From contig CM041090.1 in NCBI GenBank assembly GCA_023079485.1, forward strand, positions 7,252,519-7,316,518: 64,000 bases of DNA, written 5' to 3'. This DNA is from Archilochus colubris (lineage: Eukaryota; Chordata; Aves; Apodiformes; Trochilidae). Every line of letters begins with the position of its first letter. Within the stretch, counting starts at the first letter, position 1. The notes beneath the pieces are model-generated. The model was given only the letters and a program-made list of their open reading frames with translations. It was not told the origin of the DNA and did not search any database. The position numbers and the translations under genes were made by a program. Positions 12,010 through 24,500 of the stretch are shown here, piece by piece.

Positions 12010-12521
12010 CAATAGTACTCAAGAGTGATGGAGTCCTACTGAAAAATGTATCCTGAACTTTCACAGACATTAAACCAGAATGAGACTCAAGCTCCTAATG
12101 CCTTTTTATATTATAAGCCCAGGACTTGATGTGGTTTTCTGGTTTTGTTTTTAAGCAGAGCACATGGAAGCACCCAGGGCCTCCCCTGATGCAGAGCTCC
12201 CCACCAGTCCACACTCCCAGCCCTGCAGCTCAACCAGTTGCTCCCATCACATTCCATCTGGTGGCCCATGCATGTGCATGAGGGCACACCCTGCAGTGGC
12301 AGCTCTTTCCAAGCCTCCCTGTTGGAGCTGGAAGGAGGAAGAGACATGTCTGTAGCTAGAGAGTAAAATGCAAGGCATAAATTATTTTCAGCAGGGCTGA
12401 GTGAACACTGCTTCTGCTCTTCCAGGGCAGGTCCAAGGCATATTCTGGCCCTCTTCCTTTTTTGGTGCAACCATCCCAGGCTTATCTGGAAATAGACACC
12501 CACACTGGTTCCAAGATGATC
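12010..12521. other. Short intergenic gap between two CR1 copies
   Basis: Nothing recognisable. A 169-codon minus-strand frame (12111-12620) overlaps the end of the neighbouring CR1 copy and is not considered a gene. A second CArG-consensus match, CCTTTTTTGG, occurs at 12456-12465 within T-rich sequence. Confidence 0.5.
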
Positions 12522-13455
12522 TGAATCATAGAATTGTTTTGGTTGGAAAAGATCATTGTGTCCAACCATTAAGCCTACTCTACAGAGTCCAATGCTAAAC
12601 TGTGTCCCTAAGCACCACATCTACATGGCTTTTAAACACCTCCAGGGATGGTAATCTAACCACTTCTCTGGGCAGCCTGTTTCAGTGTTTGATAAGCCTT
12701 TCAATTAAGAAGTTTCTTCTAATATCCTAAACTTCCTCTGGTGCAACTTGAAGCCATTTCCTCTTGTTCTATTGCTTGTGACTTGAGGGAAATGACTGAT
12801 CCCCACCCTGCTACTGCCTCCTTTCAGGTAGTTGCAGAGAGCAGTAATGTCTCCCTTCAGCCTCCTTTTCTCCAGACTAAACAACCCCAGTCCTCTCAGC
12901 CACTCTCCATAAGACTTATTCTCCAGACCCTTCACCATCTTTGTTGCCCTTCTCTGAACTCATGGGAGCATCTCAGTGCTCCAGCACCTTCATGTCCTGT
13001 ATTGAGGGGCCCAGAACTGAACACAGCACTCAAGGCTCAGCCTCACCAGTGCTGAACAGGGGCATCATCACTCTCCTGCTCCTGCTGGCCAAAATAATCC
13101 TGGTACAAGCCAGGATGCTGTTGGCCTTTTTGACCACCTGGGCACACTGCTGGCTCATGTTCAGCTGGATGTCAGTCAACACCTCTAGGTCCTTTTCCTC
13201 TGGGCAGCTTTCCAGCCCCTCTTCCCCAAGCCTGTAGTGTCACATGGGATTGTTGTGGCCCAAGCGCAGGACCCAACATGTGCCCTTGTTGAACCTCATA
13301 CAGCTGGTCACAAATCATCTATTCACCCTGTCCAGATCCCTCTGCAGAGCTTTCCTACCTTCAAACAGATCAACACTGCCACCCAACTTGGTGTCATCTG
13401 CAAACAGAGGGTGCACTCAAATTCCTCCCTCCAGACCACTGATAAAGATATTAAT
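12522..13455 (-). mobile_element. CR1 LINE fragment, minus strand
   Basis: This is the longest CR1 piece in the window, about 930 bases, in reverse orientation. Read on the minus strand its 3' end is at 12522 ('caattctatgattc'). The plus-strand view shows the reverse complement of the CR1 tail: 'gaatcatagaattg' near 12522, 'tggttggaaaagatcattg' and 'gggcagcctgtttcagtg' near 12671. The far end includes the reverse complement of the ORF2 region near 13130-13180 and 'ccctgtccagatccctctgc' at 13327-13346. All frames are interrupted. It belongs to a subfamily different from the plus-strand copies nearby. Confidence 0.92.
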
Positions 13456-15117
13456 GTTGTCTTGTGCCTGATAAAAGGGGACAGTGCAAACATGAGAGGG
13501 TGCTACCATGTGCAGCATGGGGCTGTGCCTTGAAACTTCCAGGCGTAATTCATGCCTTGAAACTTCTGCATCAACAGCAGCCATGGAGAGCAGGATGTCT
13601 GCAGACTAATTGTGCAGGCAGAGTATGAAGGGAAACAGATCTGCTGTCAGGAGGCAAGAGTTTGCTCCACAGAATTTGGTACTTCTGCTGAACCAGGCTG
13701 GAGAAGAGGAACAGGAATTTTTCAGCCGTTCACACCAATGTCTAAACTTCTCCCACCAGCTGTCTGGCAGAGCTGAAGTCTACTGGTGTTTAAGAAGCTC
13801 TTGAAGCTGCTTTCTTCTCTCAGCTGCTTTTCATCTCTCTAGATGTATGCAATATGCTGTGTCGGTGCTCACAGAAACCGGTTGGATGAGCTGCATTTTG
13901 TAAATATAAACACTAAGTCACAGGCAAATGAACAAAGCAGATAAGCAGGTACAAAAGAAAATGTTACTGCAAGTCCAAGGTGTGCTCCTTTTGTAGCTTG
14001 ATTTTGGATTTAGGAACATGCCAGCACTAAGCTCTGTTCAAGGTATTGGGCATGTATTTGGACTAGGCCCAGACTCTCTTTCTCCCTCTCTTTTTTTTAT
14101 TGCCCTTTCCATAATCACCACTATTGTGTGTAGCTGGCTTTTGGTGTTCTTTTTTTCCCCTTGTGAAAGCTTTTATTACTTAAATGCAAAAGCTATTATA
14201 CAAATGGGAGTCACTCCCAGAGAGTGCCCAAGGGTTGGGATGCAACTGTGTTGAGATGGGTAGTGCTGCAAAATAAGAAGGGTCAGGGGACTCGTTCCAG
14301 AGCAGCTGTCATCAGTGGAGATGTTTGTGCCATCTCTGCTCTGCAAAAGAAGTGCAAGCATGGTCAGCCTTGGTCATGCCCCAGAAGAACCTGCACAACG
14401 GGGCTGGGACTTGCCTCTCCTCTGTGATGGTTGCACAGGAAGGGTTGGGCTTTCTCTCCCCAGAGCTATTTGAAAGGTCTGGGCAAGCAAGGAGAGGAAA
14501 CTCAGCAATTGCACAGTGTTGACAAATGTCCAGAGAAAACAAACCACAAAAGCATGGAGAAAACGGGGAGCCTTGTGCCCTCTGCTTTGTTTTCCACTTG
14601 TAGGGACCTCAGGTGTCAGACATGAAGAGTCCAGACGTCTGCAGAAAACCCCATGATATTTACATTTTATTTTTAGCTAAAGCAATGTAACTTGCGGCTA
14701 ATTTCCTGGTTTAAGAAAACAGAATCAGAGAGGGCTGAGGTTATTTATGTATTCCAGCAAGACTCATACAGCCTGCTCCAGCAGCTCTACAGCCCCAGCC
14801 AAGGCCCCTGGGCAAAGGTGATGTGGATGTAGGTACCACCATGCTGGGAGCTGAGCTCAGCTCTTTGATCAGCAGAAGACATTTGAGTGTCTTATAAAGT
14901 GATATTCCAATAATCTTAAACTGATATATTCCCCCTCAAGTCAAACAATGGTGTGAAACTGAACTCAGCACAAGGGAGATTTGAGTACCTTTCAAAATGC
15001 AAAATGGAGCCTTGCATGAGTCAAGTGATAGTGAAGTACTTATATTTATTTTCCAGTGTGTCAATTGTGTATTTTTTTTCTGTTGCCTGTTGTTCACAGA
15101 ATTGGCAGCTTAGGAAT

Positions 15118-15164
15118 CCAGGTACCTTCCAACCCCTAACATTCTGTGATTCTGTGTCATTCTG
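15118..15164 (+). mobile_element. CR1 terminal tail remnant
   Basis: Only the terminal box is left: 'taccttccaacccctaacat' at 15123-15142, followed by 'tctgtgattctgtgtcattc', a degenerate octamer repeat. No upstream CR1 sequence is recognisable, so this is either a very short 5'-truncated insertion or a decayed copy. Confidence 0.75.
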
Positions 15165-15480
15165 TCAATCCAGGGGGATGGCAGGAGATGTTTTGCTACT
15201 TTTTTGCTTTAGCAGAAAATAATCCATGAATAAAGAGCCGGGAAACATGACTAATCCCAAAGCTGTATGTTTCAGACAGTATCAGTATGTGGAACAGAGT
15301 CTAAGCACAGATCTGTGATGGAAATTGTTTTCCAGTTGTGTCTGCTAAGAATCACAGAGCACTCTGACAAGGTGCTGTCAGGTCAGAATTAACCAGAACT
15401 TTCCAGCAAAAACCTTTCACCAACTAAGTTCATATTTGTGTAGAGCTGGAGTTGAATTTGGCACTGCCTTGGCAGCAGCT

Positions 15481-15500
15481 TGCAAATGGGTAATTTGCAT
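15481..15500. repeat. Inverted repeat with octamer motif
   Basis: TGCAAAT and ATTTGCA form 7-bp arms separated by five bases, and the right arm extends to a perfect POU octamer ATTTGCAT. It is short and may be coincidental. Confidence 0.5.
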
Positions 15501-17130
15501 CCAAGTTCCCATAGGTTCTTAGTCAAATCTTCATAGTACCAGGTACCTGAGGTACTTTAGGTGCATTTCAGTACACTTGGATCTGAAAGAAACAGAGAGA
15601 GGGATTAAAAAACACCTCATCAGCTGTGGGTGGAGGTCTAGCAGAAGAAAACTGAAGTTGTTTTTCTGAGAGTATAATCTGGCTTTGGACTTGAGATGAA
15701 ACACAGAACTGTGCATATTAGTAGTTGTAATGATATACAGTAGAAAAGAATTTATTTCACTGTATTTTGCTAAGAAATATTGCGAATTCATTTTACACAA
15801 CTGGCAGCCCTCTTAATTTTTTCACATTTTCCCCTTCAGAAACTATTTACCATTCAAAAAGGATCAACCTGCCTTTATTAACAGACAGGCAGACTATGCC
15901 ACAAGGGTTTTTTCTTTTATATGGGTGTTGCTATAGAGAGAGATTATAATCTAGGGTTGTCACCCCTGGGGTATTTTGAGAACCATCTAGGACAGTGGAG
16001 GACCTGGAACAGGACCTTATAACCAATAATTAGGATATTTCAAAAAATCTAAGTATCTTAGGAGTTCCAATTTCTTTCTGACAGACTGCTGCACTGTGAA
16101 CAGTATACCCCAGAGACACTGGGTGTCAGAGGGGTGTTCAGAAGAACAGGATAGTTCCATAATCTCAGCTCCAGAATTTCTGAGTCTTACAGTAAGACCA
16201 TGCCACTTTCTTTTTCTCCCCAGGCTTCTATTTTCATCACTACTTTTCAAAATCTTCACTGATGCAGCACCTGAAAAATGTTCTTCTTTGTTTAACCTTA
16301 AGAAACTGAGTAGAGAATGCCTGTGGCTCTTTACCACTACAGTACAAAGAACTTTTCCAAGGCTTGTGCTGTTTTAGCTCGGCTCCGCCAGCCATAACCA
16401 TTCAGGTACCATGCACATAACCTGTGCTATGATTACTGCAAGAGAAAAGTACTTGGTGCTCCCAGCATCTGTGCACTGTGATCAGTCATAGGAAGCTTTC
16501 TGCTGGCTCTAACTAAAACTCTGTTTCCAAAGACTTGCAAGCTCAGTTATCTCGGGAATTGCTGCAGAAAAATACCCTGTGAGATGAGGTAATTTTTTTT
16601 AAAAAGCTGGAGATGAGTGATTAGGAGAAAGACAGCAGCACTCTGACTTTGTGGTTCATTCTCATCATCTCTCTTTTCCCTGGATGGGGATGTCCTCACT
16701 TCTTGTCCAAAGACTTTGAGGCAGTGATGCCTCTTTGGGGTCAGGATGCACATTTGCAAAATGCTGAGGTAGAGGAGAACACCACAGTGACAAGAGGCTT
16801 GGCTGGGCGACTGACCTCAGCTGAGAGGAAAAATTCTGCAGTCAGACATCTGGATACACAACAGTCATTGGGCCATCTCTGCAAGTGAGGCAGACTCTCT
16901 TCCTCCAAGAGACAGGCAGTGGCCACCATGGGACTGAGGGAAAAAACAAGGCCAGAAACTATTTTGCTCTGCCTTTGCTCTGTAAGTTTCATTCATTCAG
17001 AACATATGACTCCCATGAGGTAGCACATCACTGCTTGAGGATGCAGAGATGAACCTGGGGCTATGCTTCAGAGAGCCTGGGCTTTGTACCTGTAGCCTTT
17101 CCTAGACAATTTCCACTTCTCCCAGCAAAT

Positions 17131-17160
17131 GGGGGGGAAAAAAAAAAAAAAAAAAAAAAA
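17131..17160. repeat. G7A23 homopolymer tract
   Basis: Seven G followed directly by 23 A. It could be a retroposon tail in plus orientation, but I recognise no element body to its left. Confidence 0.95.
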
Positions 17161-17989
17161 TGCAGATTTTTTTGCCATCCAGTGTGGTTTTTTGGCCAAG
17201 GCTGGTATAGGACAGATGAGATGAGGCTGGTGATTCAGTGAGAGAAGAGCTGTGCTAGTCATGTGCCAAGGCTGCAACAACCCCTTCCCAAGGTCCTTTC
17301 TCACTCAGGGTGAGGGAGGTGTGGATCACATTGCATCAGCCCCAAGGCCAGAACCCTTCTGCCTGAAATGTGGCTCCCATCACACCCCTAAAGCCTCCAA
17401 GCCCTTCCACAGCACTGATCTAACTAAATATACAGGATCAGAGACCTGTTGCCCTGGGCCACTGGCACACAGGTGACTGAAAGCCAAGGTGCAGCATTTC
17501 TTATGCTTAAAAACCTCCATTTCATAGCTATAGCAGCATAAATGGCTATGAGTTTGCTGATGGCCATGGAAAGGTTGTTCTCCCTCCCTATGCTTCCCAA
17601 AGCTGGGCTCCTGCTGCCCCCATAGGCTGCCTCCTGTGCAGTTGAACCTGCGAGTGCTGAAACTTCACCCACTTGCTTCTGTGAAGAGGATGGGGCAGGG
17701 ACGTTCGGGGTATTTTTGGTGAGGAGTTTACTGTTGGTCATAGTAAAAGAGAAAACCACATCTTCCTTCATATTAACAAGCAGGTCTCCTTTTTCAGCAG
17801 GAGCAGACCCGCGGGAGCTGTAAGAGCAGCTCTCACTTTCCAGAGAGGAAAGCACCACCACTTTCCACAATCGAAAGCAACACATCTTTGCCTGGGTAGT
17901 TATTTCAGTCGCACAGATGTCTGGAGCAGTCAGACCACCCTCAAACTCCCCATTCGGTGTTTCTTCCCCTTGCTCTGGGCTTGAGTTTT

Positions 17990-18480
17990 TGCCCTTCATT
18001 TCTTGGCTTCCGTCGTCAAAGAGAGGAAGGGGGGTAGGGCCAGGGGCTGCAGGAGGGCGAATGGAGCCGACCCGGGAGCCAGCATCGAGCCGGGGGTGCA
18101 GGTCCGGGACCCCCCAGCCAGCGGGACGGCATCAGCTCGGCTGCAGGCGCTCTCCATACAAGGCTGGAAGGTTTCCACCTTTCCTTCCCCGCCGGGGCAC
18201 TGCGGGGGAGGGAGCCGGCCCGCCGGAGCCAGCCTTACCCTAGATGGATGCGAAAACCTTCAGGCTCCCGGCCAGGAGCCCTGGGGCCAGGCGCAGCTCC
18301 GGGCAGGAGAAGGATGCGTGGCCCACCAGGATGAAGAGGAGCCCTGGGGACCCATTCACATTCCAGGTGCTGGCCACCGCTGGAGCCAGGAGCAGAGGGA
18401 ACAGGGAATGGTGAGCCTGGTCCACAAGCACTGAGGTGATCAGGCATGTGTGCATCACTTACCCGGGGGGACCTGGGCAG
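17990..18480. promoter_or_regulatory. Secondary CpG island, possible promoter
   Basis: This is a GC-rich patch in an otherwise AT-richer region. By hand count there are about 23 CpG dinucleotides between 18001 and 18320, and the observed/expected ratio is roughly 0.6-0.7. On the minus strand a good splice-donor match (AGG then GTAAGG, with the GT at 18238-18237) lies inside it. The island could therefore drive a minus-strand transcript with a first exon ending at 18239. Alternatives are a CpG-rich enhancer, an alternative upstream ACTN1 start or a neutral GC-rich patch. No TATA box or known exon is recognised. Confidence 0.45.
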
Positions 18481-21274
18481 GTCACTGATTGTGCCCCTCT
18501 GGACAGTAAATGCATCCAACCCCTGTTCAAAGCTTCAAATGATGTCATGTAAAAGCCTACAGTTTTATACCCAGGCATCCCTCATGGAAGCATGTCTGAT
18601 CTTTCCATGACAGGAGGAACACCGTAGGGAAGACCTCCATTTGATGCCCAGCTCACCAAAAAGAAGCAAGAGCAGCATTTTCTAGATTTCTTCTTGATCT
18701 CTTAAAGGTCAGGAAAGGAACATGTACCCACAGGGGTTAATTGGTTGCTCCAACAAAAGACATGAGCTAGTGAAGAACTGACAGGTGGGCTTCAAGCTTT
18801 AATGTGAGGTCTGCTCAACCATTTCATGTTATTTATTATTACTCAGTCCTTTCACCTCCCTCTCTGCTATTGAGGAAATAGCTGAGGCTTTCTTAGAAAA
18901 AAAAATATAATTAAAAAGCAGAATATATAAGTGGAGAGCAGGATGCCCTGGAAGGAGCTCTTGGGGATGGGGAAGGAAGCTTACAGGACAAGCTTTCTCT
19001 TAACAGTGGAGATGAGTTCTCAGCCCAGGCTCTGACTACTTGGCTACAGCTGCAGAGCACAGGTGAGGTACATACAGAGTCAGCAGCCCAGCCTGAATGT
19101 GGTGGTGCCTGGGCTGCACTGACAGCTTCCTTCCCCGGGTCTGAAAGAGCCAATGTCTGCATTCCTCGTATCTCTCTTTACACGTTTAAAGCTAGTTTTA
19201 TGGTAGGCATAGGGGGAAAGTGCAAGCAGGTAATCATTGCTCAGGAAAAAAAAAAAAAAAAAAAAAGATAACCAGCAGATGCAGAGCACTACAGGGCAGC
19301 CCAGGGAATTCACTGCTCATTTGGAGCCTCCTCTTAAGAGCAAAATCACAGGTGTATGTTATGTAAAAAGACAGAGAGGAGGGAGAATCCTACTAGAGAT
19401 GAGAATAAAGGAATCTGGGGAAAGCAGCTTGACCAGTTTGTTTGCTGAGTGGCTGCCTCTGCTCCGTGCTGTTGGTGCTGCCTACCAGCACTTCCTCACT
19501 TGTGTCTCTTCTCCAAACCCCATTTTGCAGCACTGAACTTATTGCTCCACAAGTGTCACTTTCCTGACAGTGGAGCTACTGCAAGTATGGGGTAGTATGA
19601 GGTTTGTTGCTGCTTCCCAAATGTGAAGCTTCCTGATGTAGGAGGTAACTTTGCATGGCATGGTTTAATCTGAGGTAGCTGTGCACAGTTGCTCCCACTG
19701 TACAGAGAAGAAAAAGCAAAGGGAATGAGACAGTTAGGAAAAAAGCATAATGAAGACAAAATTATTTTCTGTGTGAAAGCGTGCGTAGCCCATAGCCTCT
19801 TCCATGCATCACTTTTACTTGTGCAGCACACAAGGTTTTCCTGCTCTGAGGAGGCAGGCAGACTTCTGACCACCCAGATGCTCCCTGCATCAGCCTAAGA
19901 AGTGAGCTGAAGGAGCTTCTTCAAGCAAAGTTGTCCCTCCTGGTACAATGCACAGCTGTAGGCTCCAGCAAGTGTACTTTGCCACAGCAAGTTAATGGAC
20001 TGGTGGCTTTAGGCTCAGCGTTTGGGTCCTGCTCTGCTGCTGAGACAAGTCTGAATTTGGATCCCATCCTCACTGACTCAGCGTCGTGTTCCCCACTCAC
20101 TGCTGGGCCCCCGTGCACCAGGAAAAATCTGGCATACCTAGAAGACTGTTGGTGTTTTTCCAGCTGTACCAACTATTTCTCTGAAAGGAGTGATTTCTTC
20201 CTCCGCACGGTGCTGTGCTAAGCTGTGCCATTTCTGCTGCTGGTGGAGGCGGGTGGCTTGGCATGATACAGAAGACACTAAAAATCTGCAGCTCAGCTGT
20301 TTCTCCCTGATCTTCCAGGGCAGCCTTTGGAGCACTAGGTGACATTACAAGTGCCTCAATTAGTGTCCTGAAGACTGCAGCTAACAGGCAAGAACTAACC
20401 TGCCCCTTCCTCCTAATTTAAGAGCACTCATGTCCTGCTGGTGTACTAATGATGAGGGTGGGTCTCCAGTCATCTAGATCTGCACATTCTTAGCCCTTTA
20501 TGAACTATCTGTCATTGTGGCCTCATACACCAGCATGGATTGTGACCATAGCTTGCAGTCTGACCTCACTGTGATATGTCTTGCTACTGAAATAAACAAT
20601 TGATGCTAAAAGCATAAGGAGGTGCCAGGAGAGGTGCATTTGAAAGTCAAAACTAGAAGTGAGGCCTCTCAGTTTCTGGAGTATCGATGGTGAATTTTGC
20701 TGGTGGCTATAACACAAAAGAGAGATGCTCCTTCTTTTATGAGAGAGCTGTGAGGGGTTTTTAAGCAGACCATATCAGTGTACTTAAATGTGTGCTTGTA
20801 TTTATTTCCCACAGCCCCTTACACCTTAGTCACCTCTCTCAGATGAGCAAAGTTCCTGCTTCAGTTCTCCTGCAATGTGCTTTACACATGGGCATCTGAT
20901 GGGACTGTCTAGGTCAGGCTCCATATGTCTGAATTTGCATTTTTACATCCCTGCAGCTGTAAATGCTTTTATTCCTTGTTAGTCTCTTTACAACCACGTC
21001 ATGTTGCTTCATGGTGTTGTCTTACCCTCTGAAGCTGACTGTGTTGCAGAGCTATGAAACAGAGCTGGAGGGGATCCGAAACCATGACATAGGGTTCATC
21101 CTCCAGGCTCAGTTGCCCTTGAAGTTTAGCCTTTCTTACAGCTGTCCTGCTTGTTTTTTAAAGCCCCCTGCAGTGGACATTCAGCAGCTGCCTTTGGTGG
21201 CCTACTGAAGTGCTTTGCTATCCTGACCATTTGCAGATTCTCCAGCAGTTTACTGTCTTCTACTTTGCAGTAAA
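18481..21274. other. Intergenic DNA without recognisable gene
   Basis: Nothing supportable as an exon. A 21-A run lies at 19246-19266. The open frames are short, unrelated to families I know, and spread over both strands. Confidence 0.55.
19246..19266. repeat. Poly-A tract, 21 A
   Basis: Uninterrupted run of 21 A with no recognisable retrotransposon body beside it. Confidence 0.95.
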
Positions 21275-21505
21275 CTTTTACATACTTGAAGTCTGCTACT
21301 GCGTTTCACTTCAGATTCTTTCTTCCCTAGACTAAACAAGCCTAGTTCTTTCAGTCTCCCCTTAAAGGTTAGGTTTTCTAGACCCCTCAGCCTTTTTGTT
21401 TCTTCTCCTTTGGACTCCGTCCAGCTGATGTGTATCTTACTTAAAAACCCAGAGCCAGACAGATCACTCCATCCATGACCTTACAAATGCCAAGAGGAAC
21501 AGAAG
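21275..21505 (-). mobile_element. Ancient CR1-like LINE fragment, minus strand
   Basis: The plus strand shows the reverse complement of a conserved CR1 3' region: 'ttttacatacttgaagtctg' at 21276-21295, 'ctagactaaacaagcctagt' at 21328-21347, then 'gttttctagacccctcagcc' at 21372-21391 and 'tttggactccgtccagctga' at 21409-21428. It is heavily diverged and lacks the octamer tail, so it is probably among the oldest insertions here. Its ends are approximate. Confidence 0.8.
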
Positions 21506-24500
21506 GTTTTATTCTCATGTCCTACAGAGGACACTGCTGTGTATGTGTACTTCTGGGTATAGGGAAGGCCTGAGAGAGCAGCAGCTGTGGCATTACATTG
21601 TCCTGCAGAGCACACATACCTTGCCATACTGCTGCAATTGCACAGCTTTCCCTGGCTGCTCACAGTACAGCCTGCTCCAGATCTCTCCATATCTGTTTTT
21701 CTGTGTTTGCTCTGCATGTATAACCAGCACAGTCTCAAAAGAAATGCAGGGCAAAGTTGTCCCATGTCTCACCATCAACTCCTCCACCTAGACTCAAAGT
21801 CCACAGTACCCACCCAGCCTGTATGCATCACGTTTTGCATTGTATCAGATTTCTGCCATCCAGCACCATCCGTGGTTCCCCCTGTGGGATCATCCTGGGC
21901 CAGCATCTTGCAGGGAGCAAAGACTGGGAGCAAAGGGACTTCATGCGTGACCAGGTTTCACACCAGCTCTCTGCTGCCACTGCATAAGCAGCCTGTCAGG
22001 GATGGGGTGGCCACATGATCAAAGCACTGAGCTCTCTGGTCTTCAGTTTTTGAGACATCATTGGTGGGTCCAGTATACACCTAAGCAGCCCCATGGCTGT
22101 TGTGCCTGTCCTGCAGATCTTCCCCCAGGGTTGCTCCTCTCATGCAAGACTGCACCATGGACAGATGGGTGGAGCCTGGGATCTCTAGCCACCTACAGAC
22201 CACCCAGACAGCCTGTGAAAGCTTGACCCCAAAGCACCTTTGTCTAAACATACCTGAGCATAGTGGTGGTTTTGGTCAGGTGTGGATTGCTGGCACATTG
22301 TAACCTACTGCTGCATACCCTAACTGCTAGCTGGAACTGGAACAGACCCAAAGTGTCCCAGAGCAGTGGGGATGGCACAGCAAAGACTGCTGCTGCTCTG
22401 GCTGACACACAGGTTAGTGGTAGAAAGGAGCTGCTACAGTGTGTTGTTGCTGTAGTAAGATGGGGAAGCTGCCATCCTCAGAAGAAATGAAACGTTTGTT
22501 GGCTTGCTGTCAGGAAAGTCATTCCAAGCCATGGCCAGAAAGGGGTTCTGCTTGAAACCAGCCTGAGGATGATACCACTGTACAAGTGATACTTGGAAAC
22601 CAGGGAGGGCAGTTTTTTCCAAACTTTGTGCTAGAACCTGCAATTACAGAGAACATCAAAGTGATGAAAAGGGATTTTAAGTGAAGTTTTTAAGCTGGGG
22701 CTAAATAATGACAGGTCTGAGAGCTCAGTTACTCTCTCATAAGAAAAGATTTTCTGTGAGGGCAAGGGTGGAGCTGGAAAGAGACTAATCCCTGTGCTTT
22801 CTTTCCTGCTACCATCTTGACACTATTCACTTTCCAGAAAGACTTCACCACATTTGCTTCCAAAGCTTGTCATGCTTGTTCCATGGCCAGTTTTGGTGCC
22901 TGGGAAGCAAGAGAAACAAAAAATTCTGCCTCTTGCATCTGCAAGCTAAGGGCAATTCCTCTGGCAAGGAAAGAGAGAGTGCTCAGCCAGAAAGAGAGAA
23001 CAAGAGACTCAAATTTGAGTTTTCCCCTTGGCAGCACCAAGAATTAGAGAGCCTGGGTTTCATATACTGCCTCCAGAAGTAAGCAGCTTCTCCTGCTTTC
23101 TTAATACCCTGGCCATATAGAAGGCACCTGCCTTTCAGAGGTCTGCTTGCAAGGTCAGTACCTGCTGCACCACATCTTAGGGCAGCCTCATCCCCTTCAG
23201 CTGCCTCACCAGAAGAGGCTGCTTTGAGGACTGTCTGGATCAAGCCTTTGGTTACTTTATGGATATTGTCAGGGATTTGTGTGCTTATGGTCTCCAATTT
23301 GAAACATGCTCTCTCTTTAATCCATGTCCTGTCTCTTGTAGGAACACGGCAAGTGCTGTTGTCTTTAGCATCTCTGGAACCCCAATGCTCTTTGTCATTT
23401 GTGACAGAGCTACTGTGCCAGGGCTGTGAAATGGGATGTCCTTCAAAGACTGATGCACAAAACCAAAGGGCTGAGCAAACAAGCCCACAAAGACCTGTCC
23501 CTCAGTACAAGGCAACCAGCAGGTCATGAAAATGAGGAGCCCTCACCGTGGGTGACTGAAGGCCTCAGTGCCCATACTGCAGACTAAGGATGCTAACCCC
23601 ACTGAGGTGGTGTCATTTCACTGTGTGGTGTGTTTCATGGGCATCTAATGTGGCTGTGTAGCTCAGGTACCATGGATGATTTTACCCTCTACATGCCTCT
23701 GAAGAACCAGCTCAGCAGCTGCCCAAGTTGAGCCTGCTTCACGCGGCATGATGCTCCTGGGCACTTCTGGGCAGCAGATGATTTCCTCCTCAAGGGTGAA
23801 AGGAGAAAGCAGAAATAAATATATGGGCAAAATATATGGGCAATGTTGGTCAAGTACTCATCTTGCCTTGAAGGACGGGAGTAGATACAAGGGTATGTGA
23901 TAACAGGGAGACAGGACTGGACGTGTAATTCTTGAGCCTGTCATTGTTTGAGTGATGCTGTGAAAGCAAGGGGAGATATCCAGGGTATACTCTGCTATGA
24001 AAGTAAATCTATACAGGAGGAAAAAAATTATAATTTTAATAAAATAACATGCTTCAAACAGTATTAGCAAGTACTTACTGTGTGAAGACAGCTCTGTAAG
24101 TCACTTTGACCTTAAAGTTTGTGTCTGAACAAGCACAGCTGACCCCAAACAAAAAGTAACACCTTCAGGCACTTGTGCAGTCCCAGAAATCATTTTAGTT
24201 CCAGGGTGCAAGGCTGGAGAGCCAATTCAGGAAGTTCAGTTAAACAGGAATTAAAGGGAAAGAGGATTTAGTATGATGAGAGAAGGGTAGAAGAGAAACA
24301 CAGCTCAGGGCAGAGATGTTTCATATTTGGGAGCTTTATTCAGGCCCCTTTTTCCTCCCTTCCTAACACAGCATCCCTGCCTTGGTTGTTCTTTTTTATT
24401 GGCTGCCTTCCAGCTTGGATGACCATGGTGTTTATTCCATGGCACTTATAAGCACAAGTCTTATCCAATCTCTGGGCATGAGACACCGCTCTCCCTAGTC

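Larger units (their letters stand above)
13456..17989. other. Intergenic DNA without recognisable gene
   Basis: I see no supported exon. Contents are a small CR1 tail (15118-15164), an inverted pair of octamer-like motifs (15481-15500), a GTACC/GGTAC-rich palindromic cluster near 15536-15555 and a G7A23 tract (17131-17160). A 191-codon minus-strand frame (17424-17999) abuts the CpG island at 18 kb. It has no recognisable domain and is not called as a gene. Confidence 0.5.

Noticed and set aside
12456..12465. Second CArG-consensus match CCTTTTTTGG
   Set aside because: It is a T-run match between two CR1 copies; chance matches of this degeneracy are expected several times in the window.
12111..12620. 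169-codon minus-strand open frame
   Set aside because: Its first part is the 3' end of a minus-strand CR1 element, and the rest has no recognisable feature.
17424..17999. 191-codon minus-strand open frame next to the 18-kb CpG island
   Set aside because: Its position beside a CpG island is suggestive, but the protein resembles nothing I know and has no domain or signal; coding status is unsupported without transcript or conservation data.
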